Shown: positions 43,272 to 51,970 of the stretch, piece after piece
How the letters are laid out: each line of letters starts with the position of its first letter
Position numbering within the stretch: position 1 is the first letter of the stretch
The notes under the pieces: model-generated
Database searches by the model: none
What the model was told of the DNA's origin: nothing
What the model saw: only the letters and a program-made list of their open reading frames with translations
Translations under genes and position numbers: made by a program
DNA from: Desulfobacterales bacterium
GTDB taxonomy: Bacteria; Desulfobacterota; Desulfobacteria; Desulfobacterales; UBA2156
NCBI GenBank assembly: GCA_011049715.1
Contig: DRHF01000111.1
Span: 1 to 60,609, forward strand
DNA: 60,609 nt
Direction: 5' to 3'

Positions 43272-44639
43272 ATGCAGGACTTAAAGCAAATACCGGCGGA
43301 ACCGACGGATTTGGATCAATACGAAATCGAAAACAATTTTCATTCCTGGTCCTTTCAGCCTGACCGGTCACCACCCCGGGTGGTTTCAGCAAAAGGGGTT
43401 CGATTTACCACTGAAGATGGGAGGGAGAGACTCGATTTTAGCTCCTGTTTTGTGAGCCACAATATCGGGCACCAGGATCCCCGGGTTATAGACGCCATCT
43501 GCAGGCAAGCAAGGGGGCTCACATCTTTTGCGCCGAGCATGTCCACAAAACCAAGAGCGTTGCTGGCCAAAATGCTGTCGGAAATCACACCAGGTGATTT
43601 ATCCCGTTCTTTTATCTCACTGGGAGGCACCGAGGCAAATGAAACAGCAATAAAGATTGCACATCAATATACGGGTCGTCGGAAGATGATCACCCGTTTC
43701 AGAACCTACCACGGAGGCACTGCCGCTTCTATGAGTCTCTCGGCCGGTGATGCCAGGGGTTGGGCACAGGAGTCTGGGGGGGCTGAGCCGGTTCGGGTGC
43801 CTCAGCCATACTGCTATCGGTGCATGTTCGGCCTGGCGTATCCGGATTGCAAATTACAATGTGTAAGATACATAGACGAAGTCATTGAACTGGAGGGTGG
43901 GGGCGAAAAAGTCGCCGGTATTATTTTCGAGCCGGTAACCGGCGCCAACGGCGTAATTGTTCCGCCTCCGGAATACTTTCCACACCTCCGGAAGATCTGC
44001 GATAAATGGGGTATTCTCATGATCGCCGATGAGATCATGACCGGCTTTGGGCGGACCGGTAAATGGTTTGCAATGGACCACTGGGATGTTGTGCCTGATA
44101 TTTTGACCATTGCTAAGGGAATGACCTGCGGTTACCTTCCTTTGGGTGCAACCATTGTTCGAAAGGAGATTGGTGACCATTTTAGGCACCGGTTCTTCAG
44201 TCATGGTGCAACCTATGCCGGCCATACACTGGGATGTGCCACTGCGTTGGCTGTCATTCCAATCTATCAAGAGGACAACCTTATCGAAAATTCAGCCGAA
44301 CTGGGGCAATATCTTTTGCAAAAGTCGATGGAGCTGAAAGAAAAACACGCTTGCCTAGGGGATGTGCGGGGTCTGGGTTTGTTCGTGGGTTTGGAATTGG
44401 TGAAGAATAAAAAAACCAAGGAGCCGCTAACCTCCGTAGATGCTAAAATTCGACCCGGGAGTAATCCCAAGCTTGAAGTCGCCAAAAAGCTGGGCGAGCT
44501 GGGAATGATGGCCATGGCGGCAAATCCGGGCAACGTCATCGTCATGGCACCGCCGCTGATAATCTCCAAGGATGAAATAGATGAAGGAGTGGCCATCATG
44601 GACCGGGCTTTGGAAGTTGCAGATTCTTATACAGAATAA
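43272..44639 (+). CDS. tpa: taurine:pyruvate aminotransferase
   Basis: A 455-residue class III PLP-dependent aminotransferase. It transfers the amino group of taurine to pyruvate, giving sulfoacetaldehyde and alanine. The PLP lysine is K282 in TIAKGMTCGYLPLGA; the cofactor aspartate lies in LMIADEIMTGFGRTGKWF. The segment PYCYRCMFGLAYPDCKLQC is a cysteine-rich stretch seen in this subgroup. Assignment to taurine rather than another omega-amino acid rests largely on the neighbouring xsc and ackA genes. AGGAGAAC precedes the ATG. Confidence 0.87.
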   Translation: MQDLKQIPAEPTDLDQYEIENNFHSWSFQPDRSPPRVVSAKGVRFTTEDGRERLDFSSCFVSHNIGHQDPRVIDAICRQARGLTSFAPSMSTKPRALLAKMLSEITPGDLSRSFISLGGTEANETAIKIAHQYTGRRKMITRFRTYHGGTAASMSLSAGDARGWAQESGGAEPVRVPQPYCYRCMFGLAYPDCKLQCVRYIDEVIELEGGGEKVAGIIFEPVTGANGVIVPPPEYFPHLRKICDKWGILMIADEIMTGFGRTGKWFAMDHWDVVPDILTIAKGMTCGYLPLGATIVRKEIGDHFRHRFFSHGATYAGHTLGCATALAVIPIYQEDNLIENSAELGQYLLQKSMELKEKHACLGDVRGLGLFVGLELVKNKKTKEPLTSVDAKIRPGSNPKLEVAKKLGELGMMAMAANPGNVIVMAPPLIISKDEIDEGVAIMDRALEVADSYTE

Positions 44640-44736
44640 CACATAAACAAAATGAAAAGATGTTGTATCATATTAAAATCGCACTAAATTTTCAGCCAAG
44701 CATACAGGCATCTCTTTGCCGAAAACCAGGGCGCTT

Positions 44737-45957
44737 ATGACGATATTGGTCCTAAACACAGGCAGTTCTTCTGTAAAATTTGCCCTTTTCAAGCTCCTTG
44801 GGGAAAGTCGCCTTGCCGGCGGAATTGTTGAACGGATAGGGTTTGAAGGGACCAAAATGGTTTACGACAACCATAGGGGAGATAAGGTTCATCAACCGGT
44901 GCAGGTCAGGGATACCGGTGAAGCCGTGGCCGAAATTACAAAGTTACTCACCGATAAAGCAGATGGCGTGATTCGGGATAAAAACCAAGTGGTTGCCATC
45001 GGCCACCGGGTAGTGCACGGCGGTGAAAAAATAACCGCTTCGGTGATTATCGATAGGAGGGTAAAGCAGGTTATTCAAGAATATTCCACATTGGCCCCTT
45101 TACATAATCCCTCGAACCTCACGGGGATTGTGGCTTGCGAAAAACATTTCCCGGACATCCCCGGGGTAGCGGTCTTTGATACGGCCTTTCATACCACTAT
45201 TCCAGCCCATGCCTATCTTTACGGATTACCGTATCAAATGTATTCCGAGGATAAAATCCGCAGGTACGGATTTCACGGGACCAGTCATCATTACGTCTGC
45301 CATGCAGCGGCCGACTTTCTCAGCCGGCCGGCAGATGATCTGAAAATCATCTCTTGTCATCTCGGCAACGGATGCAGCATCACGGCCATTGACCGTGGCA
45401 AAAGTATCGATACCAGCATGGGGTTTACGCCTCTGGAAGGGTTGATAATGGGAACCCGAAGTGGTGATATAGATCCGGCCATCGTCTTTTATTTGATTGA
45501 GCACAAAAAGCTTGAACCCCAACAGGTCAGGGAGCTGCTGAATAAGCAAAGCGGACTTTTCGGTTTGGCAGGGATCGGAAGCAGTGACCTGCGCGATATT
45601 TTTGCTGCCAGAGAAAATGGTAACCAGCTTGCAGATACCGCCATTCGTACGTTTGTTTACCGGATCAAAAAGTATCTTGGCGCCTACACCGCGGCCCTAG
45701 GAGGGCTGGATACCATTATATTTACCGCTGGCATTGGCGAAAACGCTCCGCTTGTTAGAAAAATGGTATGCCAGAATCTTGAAGAATTGGGAATTGTCAT
45801 CGATTCGGAGAAGAATGCAGCCGGAAATCAGACAATCAGAGAAATTCAGCATAAGGACAGTCGGGTGAACATATTGGTCATACCCACAAACGAGGAAAAG
45901 GAAATCGCCCTCCAGGTGATAAAACTGCTTTTCACAGAAAAATTAGCTGAAACATAA
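44737..45957 (+). CDS. ackA: acetate kinase
   Basis: A 406-residue acetate kinase. Signature 1 is LVLNTGSSSVKFALF at the N-terminus; others are HRVVHGGEK, RYGFHGTSHHYV, MGTRSGDIDPAI and FTAGIGENAPLVR. It converts acetyl phosphate from Xsc and ADP to acetate and ATP. ATG 44737 starts at the normal position; TTG 44716 is in frame but would add seven residues. A phosphotransacetylase is not needed for this route and none is present. The gene follows tpa by 97 nt. Confidence 0.95.
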   Translation: MTILVLNTGSSSVKFALFKLLGESRLAGGIVERIGFEGTKMVYDNHRGDKVHQPVQVRDTGEAVAEITKLLTDKADGVIRDKNQVVAIGHRVVHGGEKITASVIIDRRVKQVIQEYSTLAPLHNPSNLTGIVACEKHFPDIPGVAVFDTAFHTTIPAHAYLYGLPYQMYSEDKIRRYGFHGTSHHYVCHAAADFLSRPADDLKIISCHLGNGCSITAIDRGKSIDTSMGFTPLEGLIMGTRSGDIDPAIVFYLIEHKKLEPQQVRELLNKQSGLFGLAGIGSSDLRDIFAARENGNQLADTAIRTFVYRIKKYLGAYTAALGGLDTIIFTAGIGENAPLVRKMVCQNLEELGIVIDSEKNAAGNQTIREIQHKDSRVNILVIPTNEEKEIALQVIKLLFTEKLAET

Positions 45958-46153
45958 TCAGATAATATATCAATCTTTCATCAACGCCCGCAACTTCCCA
46001 CTTTACTTCCCCAAAGCGTTTTACTTAAATTACCTAGCGCATCTCGTTTGCTTCATCGGACACCTTGCTTTTTCTAAATCACTTCAGTCTTTTCATTGCT
46101 GAATCCCTATAGAAACTGTCCCTATCGCCTGTTTTTTTAATTATCAAATTCAA

Positions 46154-46333
46154 CTATTCCAGGGATTTGTTCCAATTTTTATTATCCCAGTAGGCCTGAG
46201 CAATTTGGTATCGAAAAGCCTGCAATGTTGAGGCATTTGGATGTTCTTTCTCAAATTGGTTAAATGTTTTCAACAACTGTGGCATGTACTTTGAAAAACT
46301 CCGCCAAATACCATACCTGTTTCGATGTTCTTT
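46154..46333 (-). pseudogene. fragment of a TPR-like helical protein
   Basis: A 59-codon stop-free stretch on the - strand reads with good coding character (LLKTFNQFEKEHPNAST, LQAFRYQIAQAYWDNKNW) like one or two tetratricopeptide-type helix pairs, and ends in a stop at 46154. An in-frame stop lies just upstream at 46334. A 43-codon gene starting at the ATG around 46285 is possible but more likely this is the tail of a lost gene. It opposes a Sel1 fragment on the + strand. Confidence 0.4.
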
Positions 46334-46384
46334 TCAGCCCAACAGTGTGCACATTTCTCCTTTGTATGCGATACGAGATGCTGA

Positions 46385-46573
46385 CAAATTGGGAAATTCT
46401 TGGATGACCTTAAGGGGAGCCCTTATGGATTAAGTAGACTGGCCTTTATGTACGAGAAAGGTTTCGGTGTTCAGAAAGATGACCGTAAAGCTGAAGAAAA
46501 TTATCGAAAGGCGGCTAGGAAGGGGCATAAAAGCGCCCAACAGTTGCTGAGAAAGCGGGGTTTGGAATGGTAA
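46385..46573 (+). pseudogene. Sel1-like repeat fragment
   Basis: Sixty-two codons open between a stop at 46382 and TAA at 46571. The translation includes SPYGLSRLAFMYEKGFGV then DDRKAEENYRKAARKGHKSA, which is a Sel1-like repeat. The region upstream has no start or signal peptide and is out of frame, so this is the 3' end of a lost Sel1-repeat gene. No function remains evident. Confidence 0.5.
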
Positions 46574-46904
46574 TAGGCTATGCGGTAGGGAAAACAACCT
46601 GGGAACTTAAATTGACCCGATTGTATGGATTTCTTTTGATAAACTTTAAGGGGGGGTAAAAAGTTTGCTCAGTTAAGAAGATATCGTTTTTAGTGTCTTT
46701 TATGCTTCCCCTCTCGGCAGAGCCTCTCCGCTGAAGCGCCCGTTACGAATCCAGATACCTCTAACAAGTCTCGACAATAAGCTACCCTCCCAGGACCTGA
46801 GATTGACAAAACAGATACCCAACGTTTGCTTTCCTGCAAAACCCGGGATAATCGTGCCTGTTTGAAAGAACAAATATAGCCCATTTAAAACTCAATGCCA
46901 ACGA

Positions 46905-46938
46905 CAGGAATACGTGTAATGGATATGCACTATTCCTG
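46905..46938. repeat. 34-nt palindromic element, copy 1
   Basis: Bounded by CAGGAATA and TATTCCTG. Copy 2 at 47053-47086 has identical 8-nt ends and the same total length, and its interior is closer to the reverse complement of this copy. Downstream similarity (CGAGGAA ... CAATGTT) continues for about 35 nt in both copies. Confidence 0.7.
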
Positions 46939-47052
46939 GTCGTAAATTTCCGAGGAAAAGCGAATGCAATGTTCATCAAACCATAAATTTCCAGTACTGT
47001 TTCAGAATCCAGAAATAGGGGTTTCCCCTTATTTATGCATTTCTTGTTATCG

Positions 47053-47086
47053 CAGGAATAGTGTCTATCAATGTGCAATATTCCTG
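47053..47086. repeat. 34-nt palindromic element, copy 2
   Basis: Bounded by CAGGAATA and TATTCCTG like copy 1. It shares CAGGAATAGTG with the reverse complement of copy 1. CGAGGAA at 47099-47105 and CAATGTT at 47114-47120 repeat the flank of copy 1. Confidence 0.7.
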
Positions 47087-47569
47087 ATTATCAAAACGCG
47101 AGGAATATAATTACAATGTTGCAGTTTTCTTGATGCCCCGCACTTGTATCGGTTTATGGAAGCATTCTGCACCCGGGTTTCAAATATCTTAAAACCCATC
47201 CTCGTTGCCCATGGCCCATCCGTCGATGTTTTGCCCTCATATGACGAGCAGCCAGGGTCCAGTTGGGGTGACTACACTTGTCCGCCTTTGGAGGATTATA
47301 GATCCGGATTCCTCGGTGGAGATCTATTTTTAGAACCACATTCGGGAATACAGATTCCCTACGCCAAAAATCCCCGATTTTTACCCAATTTATCGCAAAA
47401 TTCCGTCTTGACAATACGACCGGTATCCAATATCTGAATCCAACTATCGGTTGTCGCAGTACCGTTGCTGTTTGATATCCGCCCCTACTACATACTGGGA
47501 TGCATCCTGTTACGGCACACAACCTCAAATTTTCCCATACTACGATCTCAAAAAGGAAATTCTTATCAA

Positions 47570-48463
47570 ATGGCAATGGCTGGATTAACTTACAGATCCG
47601 GTGTTTTTCTGGTGCTTCTGGCTGGCTCTATTTGGTCAACGACGGGTTTGATGATCCGGCTGATCGAAGAAGCACAAACCTGGCAGATCCTCTTTTACCG
47701 ATCCGCCGCCATGACGCCAATTCTATTCCTTTTCATCGCCTATCGCTCGAAAAACCGGCCCTTAGAAAATGTCCGCAAGGCCGGAGTGCCGGCCGCGATC
47801 GGCGCGATGGGACTGGTGTTCGCTTTTGCCGGTGGGATTTTCTCCATTCAGTCAACCACTGTCGCAAACGCCGTGTTCCTGTTTGCCACCGCACCTTTCT
47901 TCACAGCCATTCTAAGTTGGATCATCCTGAAAGAGCCTGTGCGTAAGGCCACGTGGATTGCCATCGCCGTTGCGGGCTTGGGTATGGTGATAATGCTCCG
48001 GGAAGGACTGGCCGTAGGTGCGCTGGCCGGAAACGCTGCGGCTGTTCTATCGGCGATGGGGTTTGCCGTTTTTACTATCGCCCTTCGCTGGCGCAAACTG
48101 GAAGATATGCTGCCCGCTGTATTTTTGGCCGGCGTGTTTGCCGTCTTCACCGCGCTTGCGATGTGCAGGCTTCTCGACCAATCAATCATCCTGTCGCCCT
48201 GGGATTCTGGCGTATCCATGTTCATGGGCGTGTTTCAGCTTGGATTGGGGTTGTCCATTTACACCTTCGGAAGCAAAGTTGTCCCTGCCGCGGAACTGGC
48301 GTTGCTGAGCATGACAGAGGTTTTGCTCGGCCCGTTTTGGGTGTGGGTCTTCCTTGGGGAAATAGCCAGTGTTTGGACATTTGTCGGTGGCGCAATTCTT
48401 ATGGTCGCCATCGCAGGAAATGCGCTTTCAGGTATCCGGCGTCGCCCCCCTAAGATTATGTGA
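47570..48463 (+). CDS. DMT-superfamily (EamA) transporter
   Basis: A 297-residue membrane protein with about ten transmembrane helices in two EamA repeats. Examples are GVFLVLLAGSIWSTTGLMIR at the N-terminus and PAAELALLSMTEVLLGPFWV in the second repeat. Such proteins export or import metabolites such as amino acids or nucleotides; the substrate is unknown. I chose ATG 47570 (MAMAGLTYRSG); the in-frame sequence upstream to 47465 lacks membrane character. It precedes the methyltransferase-like gene by 151 nt on the same strand, so joint function is possible but not shown. Confidence 0.85.
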   Translation: MAMAGLTYRSGVFLVLLAGSIWSTTGLMIRLIEEAQTWQILFYRSAAMTPILFLFIAYRSKNRPLENVRKAGVPAAIGAMGLVFAFAGGIFSIQSTTVANAVFLFATAPFFTAILSWIILKEPVRKATWIAIAVAGLGMVIMLREGLAVGALAGNAAAVLSAMGFAVFTIALRWRKLEDMLPAVFLAGVFAVFTALAMCRLLDQSIILSPWDSGVSMFMGVFQLGLGLSIYTFGSKVVPAAELALLSMTEVLLGPFWVWVFLGEIASVWTFVGGAILMVAIAGNALSGIRRRPPKIM

Positions 48464-48614
48464 ATCCAAAGAGGATCACCGCTTTGGATTGGCTTATCCC
48501 GATATGTCAGAAACAGAAGGGCCGGAAATGGCGAAAAAGCACTTAATCAGTTGCAATAATAGGTGAAAACTCGAGGTCGAACATCGCTTTCAATTTAATA
48601 CGGAGGAACGTCAG

Positions 48615-50081
48615 ATGTATGATTTCTTTAATGGTAAAATGCAATCGGCTGTGTGTGGACTCAATTTGCATACTAAAAACGCCTACATGGATATTCACCT
48701 GGCCACTTTGCAGGTCCTGGAGAAAACAGGAGTCTTTGTGGAGGATCAGCAAGCCCTGGAAGTTTTCGGCAGTTGTGGTGCAGTGGTTGATGAAAAAAAC
48801 AATATCGTCAAACTACCTTCCCGAATCGTTGAGGATGCCATTCAATCGGCGCCGGAAAAGGTGATGCTTTCCGGCCGAAACCCGGACTGCGATATTCTTC
48901 TCGAAGACAATAAGAATGCTTACCTCAACTTCGGCGGCGGTATTAACGTGATCGACCCGTATTCCGGCGTGTTCCGAAAATCCACCAAGGCGGATGTTGC
49001 CGCCAGCGCCCGACTGTGTGACGCCTTAAATGAGGTGAGCGTATATTCACGGGCGGTGTACCCGCTCGACCAGCCGCCGAAAGTAATGCACCTGCATACC
49101 GCCGAGGCCTGTTTTAACAATACCGCCAAACACTGCTTCCACGGACCGGAAAGCGAATGGGAGGCAAAAAAAATTATCGAAATGGCCGCCGCGACCGTGG
49201 GCGGAGCAGAGAACCTGAAAGCGCGAAAGCCCATCACGTTTGTTGCAGCGATATCCAGCCCCCTCAAACTGACCTGGAAATTTTGTGAGGCGATCATGAC
49301 AGCTTCACGCGCTGGATTTTCTACCATGATCGCATCCATGGCCATGGCCGGGAGTACGGCTCCGGTGAACCTTGCGGGTGTGCTGGTGCAAACCAATGCC
49401 GAAATTCTGGCAGGCATCGTTCTAACACAACTGGTCCGTAAGGGCACTCCGGTTATTTACAGTAGTTACAGCACCGTAATGGATTTGCGGTTGGGCACCT
49501 CACCCCTGGGTTCACCCGAAACCGCCTTGATCGCAGCATCCGTGGCCGGGCTGTGCCGATATTATCAACTGCCGTGTCTGGTTCCCGGAATATCGTCGGA
49601 CAGCAAGCAGCACGGTGCCCAGGCCGCCTTTGAAAAGGCACTGACCGGTGTATCAGCGGCCATGGCTGGGGCCAGTTTACTCGTCGGTATCGGAGGGCTG
49701 GAGACCGGGCTTACATTTGATTTCGGCCAGGCGGTTTTGGATGATGAAATCGTCCGGATGATCAAACATCTCAAGCAGGGGATTGAAGTGAACGCAGAAA
49801 CACTTTCAGTAGATTTGATACATGAGATCGGTCCCTTTGGCGAGTTTTTGAGCCATGATACAACATTGTTAAAAATGAAATCCCTGTCTCAAACATACCT
49901 GTTTGATCGAAATAACAGAGAGGATTGGGAAAACCATGGCAAACCTCAAAGTTATGCCAAGGCACTATCACGGGCAATCGATATCCTTGAAAATCACGAA
50001 CCGGAACCATTGTCCGTATCAGCTGCCGAACGCATCCGGGCTATTGTCGAAGAGGCTGAAAAGGAAGCGAACGTGAAGTAG
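48615..50081 (+). CDS. trimethylamine methyltransferase (MttB) family protein, non-pyrrolysine
   Basis: A 488-residue TIM-barrel protein of the MttB superfamily. It has no in-frame TAG: the full frame is open, so it belongs to the non-pyrrolysine branch, whose characterised members demethylate glycine betaine, proline betaine, carnitine and similar quaternary amines onto a corrinoid protein. Typical segments are LEVFGSCGAVVDEKNNIVKL, NFGGGINVIDPYSG and PGISSDSKQHGAQAAFEKAL. No corrinoid protein or methylcobamide:tetrahydrofolate methyltransferase gene lies in the window. GGAGG precedes the ATG by about 8 nt. Substrate is not known. Confidence 0.88.
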   Translation: MYDFFNGKMQSAVCGLNLHTKNAYMDIHLATLQVLEKTGVFVEDQQALEVFGSCGAVVDEKNNIVKLPSRIVEDAIQSAPEKVMLSGRNPDCDILLEDNKNAYLNFGGGINVIDPYSGVFRKSTKADVAASARLCDALNEVSVYSRAVYPLDQPPKVMHLHTAEACFNNTAKHCFHGPESEWEAKKIIEMAAATVGGAENLKARKPITFVAAISSPLKLTWKFCEAIMTASRAGFSTMIASMAMAGSTAPVNLAGVLVQTNAEILAGIVLTQLVRKGTPVIYSSYSTVMDLRLGTSPLGSPETALIAASVAGLCRYYQLPCLVPGISSDSKQHGAQAAFEKALTGVSAAMAGASLLVGIGGLETGLTFDFGQAVLDDEIVRMIKHLKQGIEVNAETLSVDLIHEIGPFGEFLSHDTTLLKMKSLSQTYLFDRNNREDWENHGKPQSYAKALSRAIDILENHEPEPLSVSAAERIRAIVEEAEKEANVK

Positions 50082-50095
50082 CCCGTTTAAATAAC

Positions 50096-50300
50096 AAACT
50101 CAAGTTTCACATCTGATATTTTAAGGAAAGTCGCATCAGGCATAGGATAAAAAGAAACCAGACCATCGCGTGCCTGTGCACGGTGATTACTTTATGGATA
50201 CCGGTTCAAACTGATTGCCTCATTGTTTTTCCAAAAAATTTTATTTACCCCCCACCGGATGCGGTACCGTGCCCCATGGGGGGTGCGAAACTTGAGTTTA
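50096..50300. repeat. 205-bp inverted-repeat element (MITE-like)
   Basis: Terminal arms AAACTCAAGTTTCACATC (50096-50113) and GTGCGAAACTTGAGTTTA (50283-50300) are inverted copies over about 16 positions. The interior has no open reading frame of note. The left arm and the following TGATATTTTAAGG resemble the element at 43177-43240. The structure suggests a non-autonomous mobile element; no autonomous partner is in the window. Confidence 0.65.
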
Positions 50301-50513
50301 TATTACCTCAGGCTTCCCCCTGTTAAAGAAATGATGGCGACAGGTTATGGAATTTGGCCAGACCTATTACAATTTCGCCGGGGCTTCATTCACGATTCCC
50401 TGGATAATTTTGTTTCTTATATTGATATTACTTCAATAAGTTTTTCTTGCATTTTGCATAGATAAATATTATTTTATAAAAATTATTATTCAATTAAATA
50501 TAGGGGGTATACT

Positions 50514-51785
50514 ATGCGAATCGGTGTAGTAATTGGCAGAATAGGCGATGTTGATGGTGTTGCCTTAGAAACAGAGAAGTGGCTCCACGTTCTAAATGAA
50601 ATGGGTCACGACATTTATATTCTATCTGGGAGATACAAACGATCAATTATTAGTGATGATTTCCAAACATGTATGGCGGGTCTTTCATTTTTTTCACCTG
50701 AATGTGAGTGGGAACAAAACCGTGCATTCTACTTTCCTCCGGATGAGCCATCAGAATTACTGGAGCATTTACACCGGGTATCAGATGGATTTGCTATCAG
50801 AATGTTTAAATGGATTATGCAAAATAATATAGAGGTTCTTCTAGTAGAGAATGCTTCAGCACTACCAGCTCATTTAACCATGGGAATGGCTATAAAAAAG
50901 TTGGTTGAACATACTGGAATTCCAATAGTTTGTCATGATCATGACTTCCACTGGGAACGAGGTGACCGATATAAAACGCCTTTTCCAGAGATTGATAAAA
51001 TAATCGCTGAAACATTTCCGCTTCAAAACCAACATGCAAAACATGCGGTAATAAATTCCTACTGTAAACGGGAATTGAAAAAGCGATACGGTATCAATGC
51101 AATTATGATCCCCAATGTAATGAATTTTGACAAGCCCTATGGAGTAAGGGACAATTATAATAAGACATTGTTGCCGTCGATCGGTTTTGAAAATACAAGT
51201 ATACCCCTTTTTCAAATCACGCGAATTGTCAAACGAAAAGGTATTGAGACCGCACTGGAGCTTTTACATTTATTAAACGACAAAAAAGTAAAACTAGTTA
51301 TCACAGGCAGTGCCAAGGATGATAACCGTAAAGGGTATTATAAAGAACTTATTGAAATTATTGACAATCGAAAATTAACAGATCGTGTCGTATTTGCGGA
51401 GCGCCGCATTTTAAATACAAGAGGCAAAACAGTAAAAGGGGAAAAGATATTTTCTTTATCCGATGCTTATGCAAATGCAACGGCTTGTACTTATTTTAGT
51501 CAATATGAAGGATTCGGGAATGCATTTATAGAAGCCATACTGTCGAAAACCCCCATATTAGTAAATAATTATAAACCTGTATATTGGGAGGATATCGGAA
51601 GCAAGGGTTTTAAAACCGTGATGATCGAAGACAATGTCCTGACCGATAAAGCTATCAGCGAGATCGATAAAATAATCCATGATAAAAAATTACAAAAAGA
51701 AATAGTTGAACATAATTTTAATCTTGGAAAGTTATTGTTCTCATACGATGTATTGCGCGAGAAATTGGAATATATTTTCAACTGA
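50514..51785 (+). CDS. GT4-family glycosyltransferase
   Basis: A 423-residue GT-B fold glycosyltransferase. The N-terminal domain starts with the glycine loop VVIGRIGDVDGVALETEKW, where the acceptor side normally binds. The C-terminal nucleotide-sugar domain contains ITRIVKRKGIETALELLHL and the E-x7-E motif E332-GFGNAFI-E340. A distinctive HDHDFHWERGDR motif also occurs in related form (NNHDFYWEGGHS) in the next gene, so the two are related. GGGGG at about 50502 is near the ATG. Donor and acceptor sugars are unknown. Strikingly AT-rich compared with the flanking methyltransferase gene, which suggests separate origin. Confidence 0.88.
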   Translation: MRIGVVIGRIGDVDGVALETEKWLHVLNEMGHDIYILSGRYKRSIISDDFQTCMAGLSFFSPECEWEQNRAFYFPPDEPSELLEHLHRVSDGFAIRMFKWIMQNNIEVLLVENASALPAHLTMGMAIKKLVEHTGIPIVCHDHDFHWERGDRYKTPFPEIDKIIAETFPLQNQHAKHAVINSYCKRELKKRYGINAIMIPNVMNFDKPYGVRDNYNKTLLPSIGFENTSIPLFQITRIVKRKGIETALELLHLLNDKKVKLVITGSAKDDNRKGYYKELIEIIDNRKLTDRVVFAERRILNTRGKTVKGEKIFSLSDAYANATACTYFSQYEGFGNAFIEAILSKTPILVNNYKPVYWEDIGSKGFKTVMIEDNVLTDKAISEIDKIIHDKKLQKEIVEHNFNLGKLLFSYDVLREKLEYIFN

Positions 51786-51970
51786 CACTGATCTGGTATA
51801 ATATGCGAATAATGCTAAACGACTAAATACAATTCTCTATTGATCTTTTCTCATGGTTAAAATAATATGATTACCTCTACCCCCTTAATGTCGAAAGCAT
51901 ATTTTTCATAATATACTTTCAAAGGTTTCAAGATTTAACTGCAAAAGTACGGTTATAAGGAGTATATGAT

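Larger units (their letters stand above)
46574..47569. other. gene-poor region with repeats
   Basis: About 1 kb without a gene I can support. Several 60-140 codon frames exist on both strands but show no domain, signal peptide or plausible composition. The region contains the two 34-nt palindromic elements described separately and a hairpin (AAATAGGGG at 47013-47021 with CCCCTTATTT at 47025-47034). The ribosome binding site AAGGA of the following transporter gene is at about 47553-47557. Confidence 0.4.

Noticed and set aside
46690-47078. Two overlapping - strand frames of 64 and 98 codons
   Set aside because: They overlap each other in different frames, have unlikely composition and cover the palindromic repeats.
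47154-47576. 140-codon - strand frame before the transporter gene
   Set aside because: No domain or signal, and several rare residue clusters; it overlaps the upstream region of a convincing gene.
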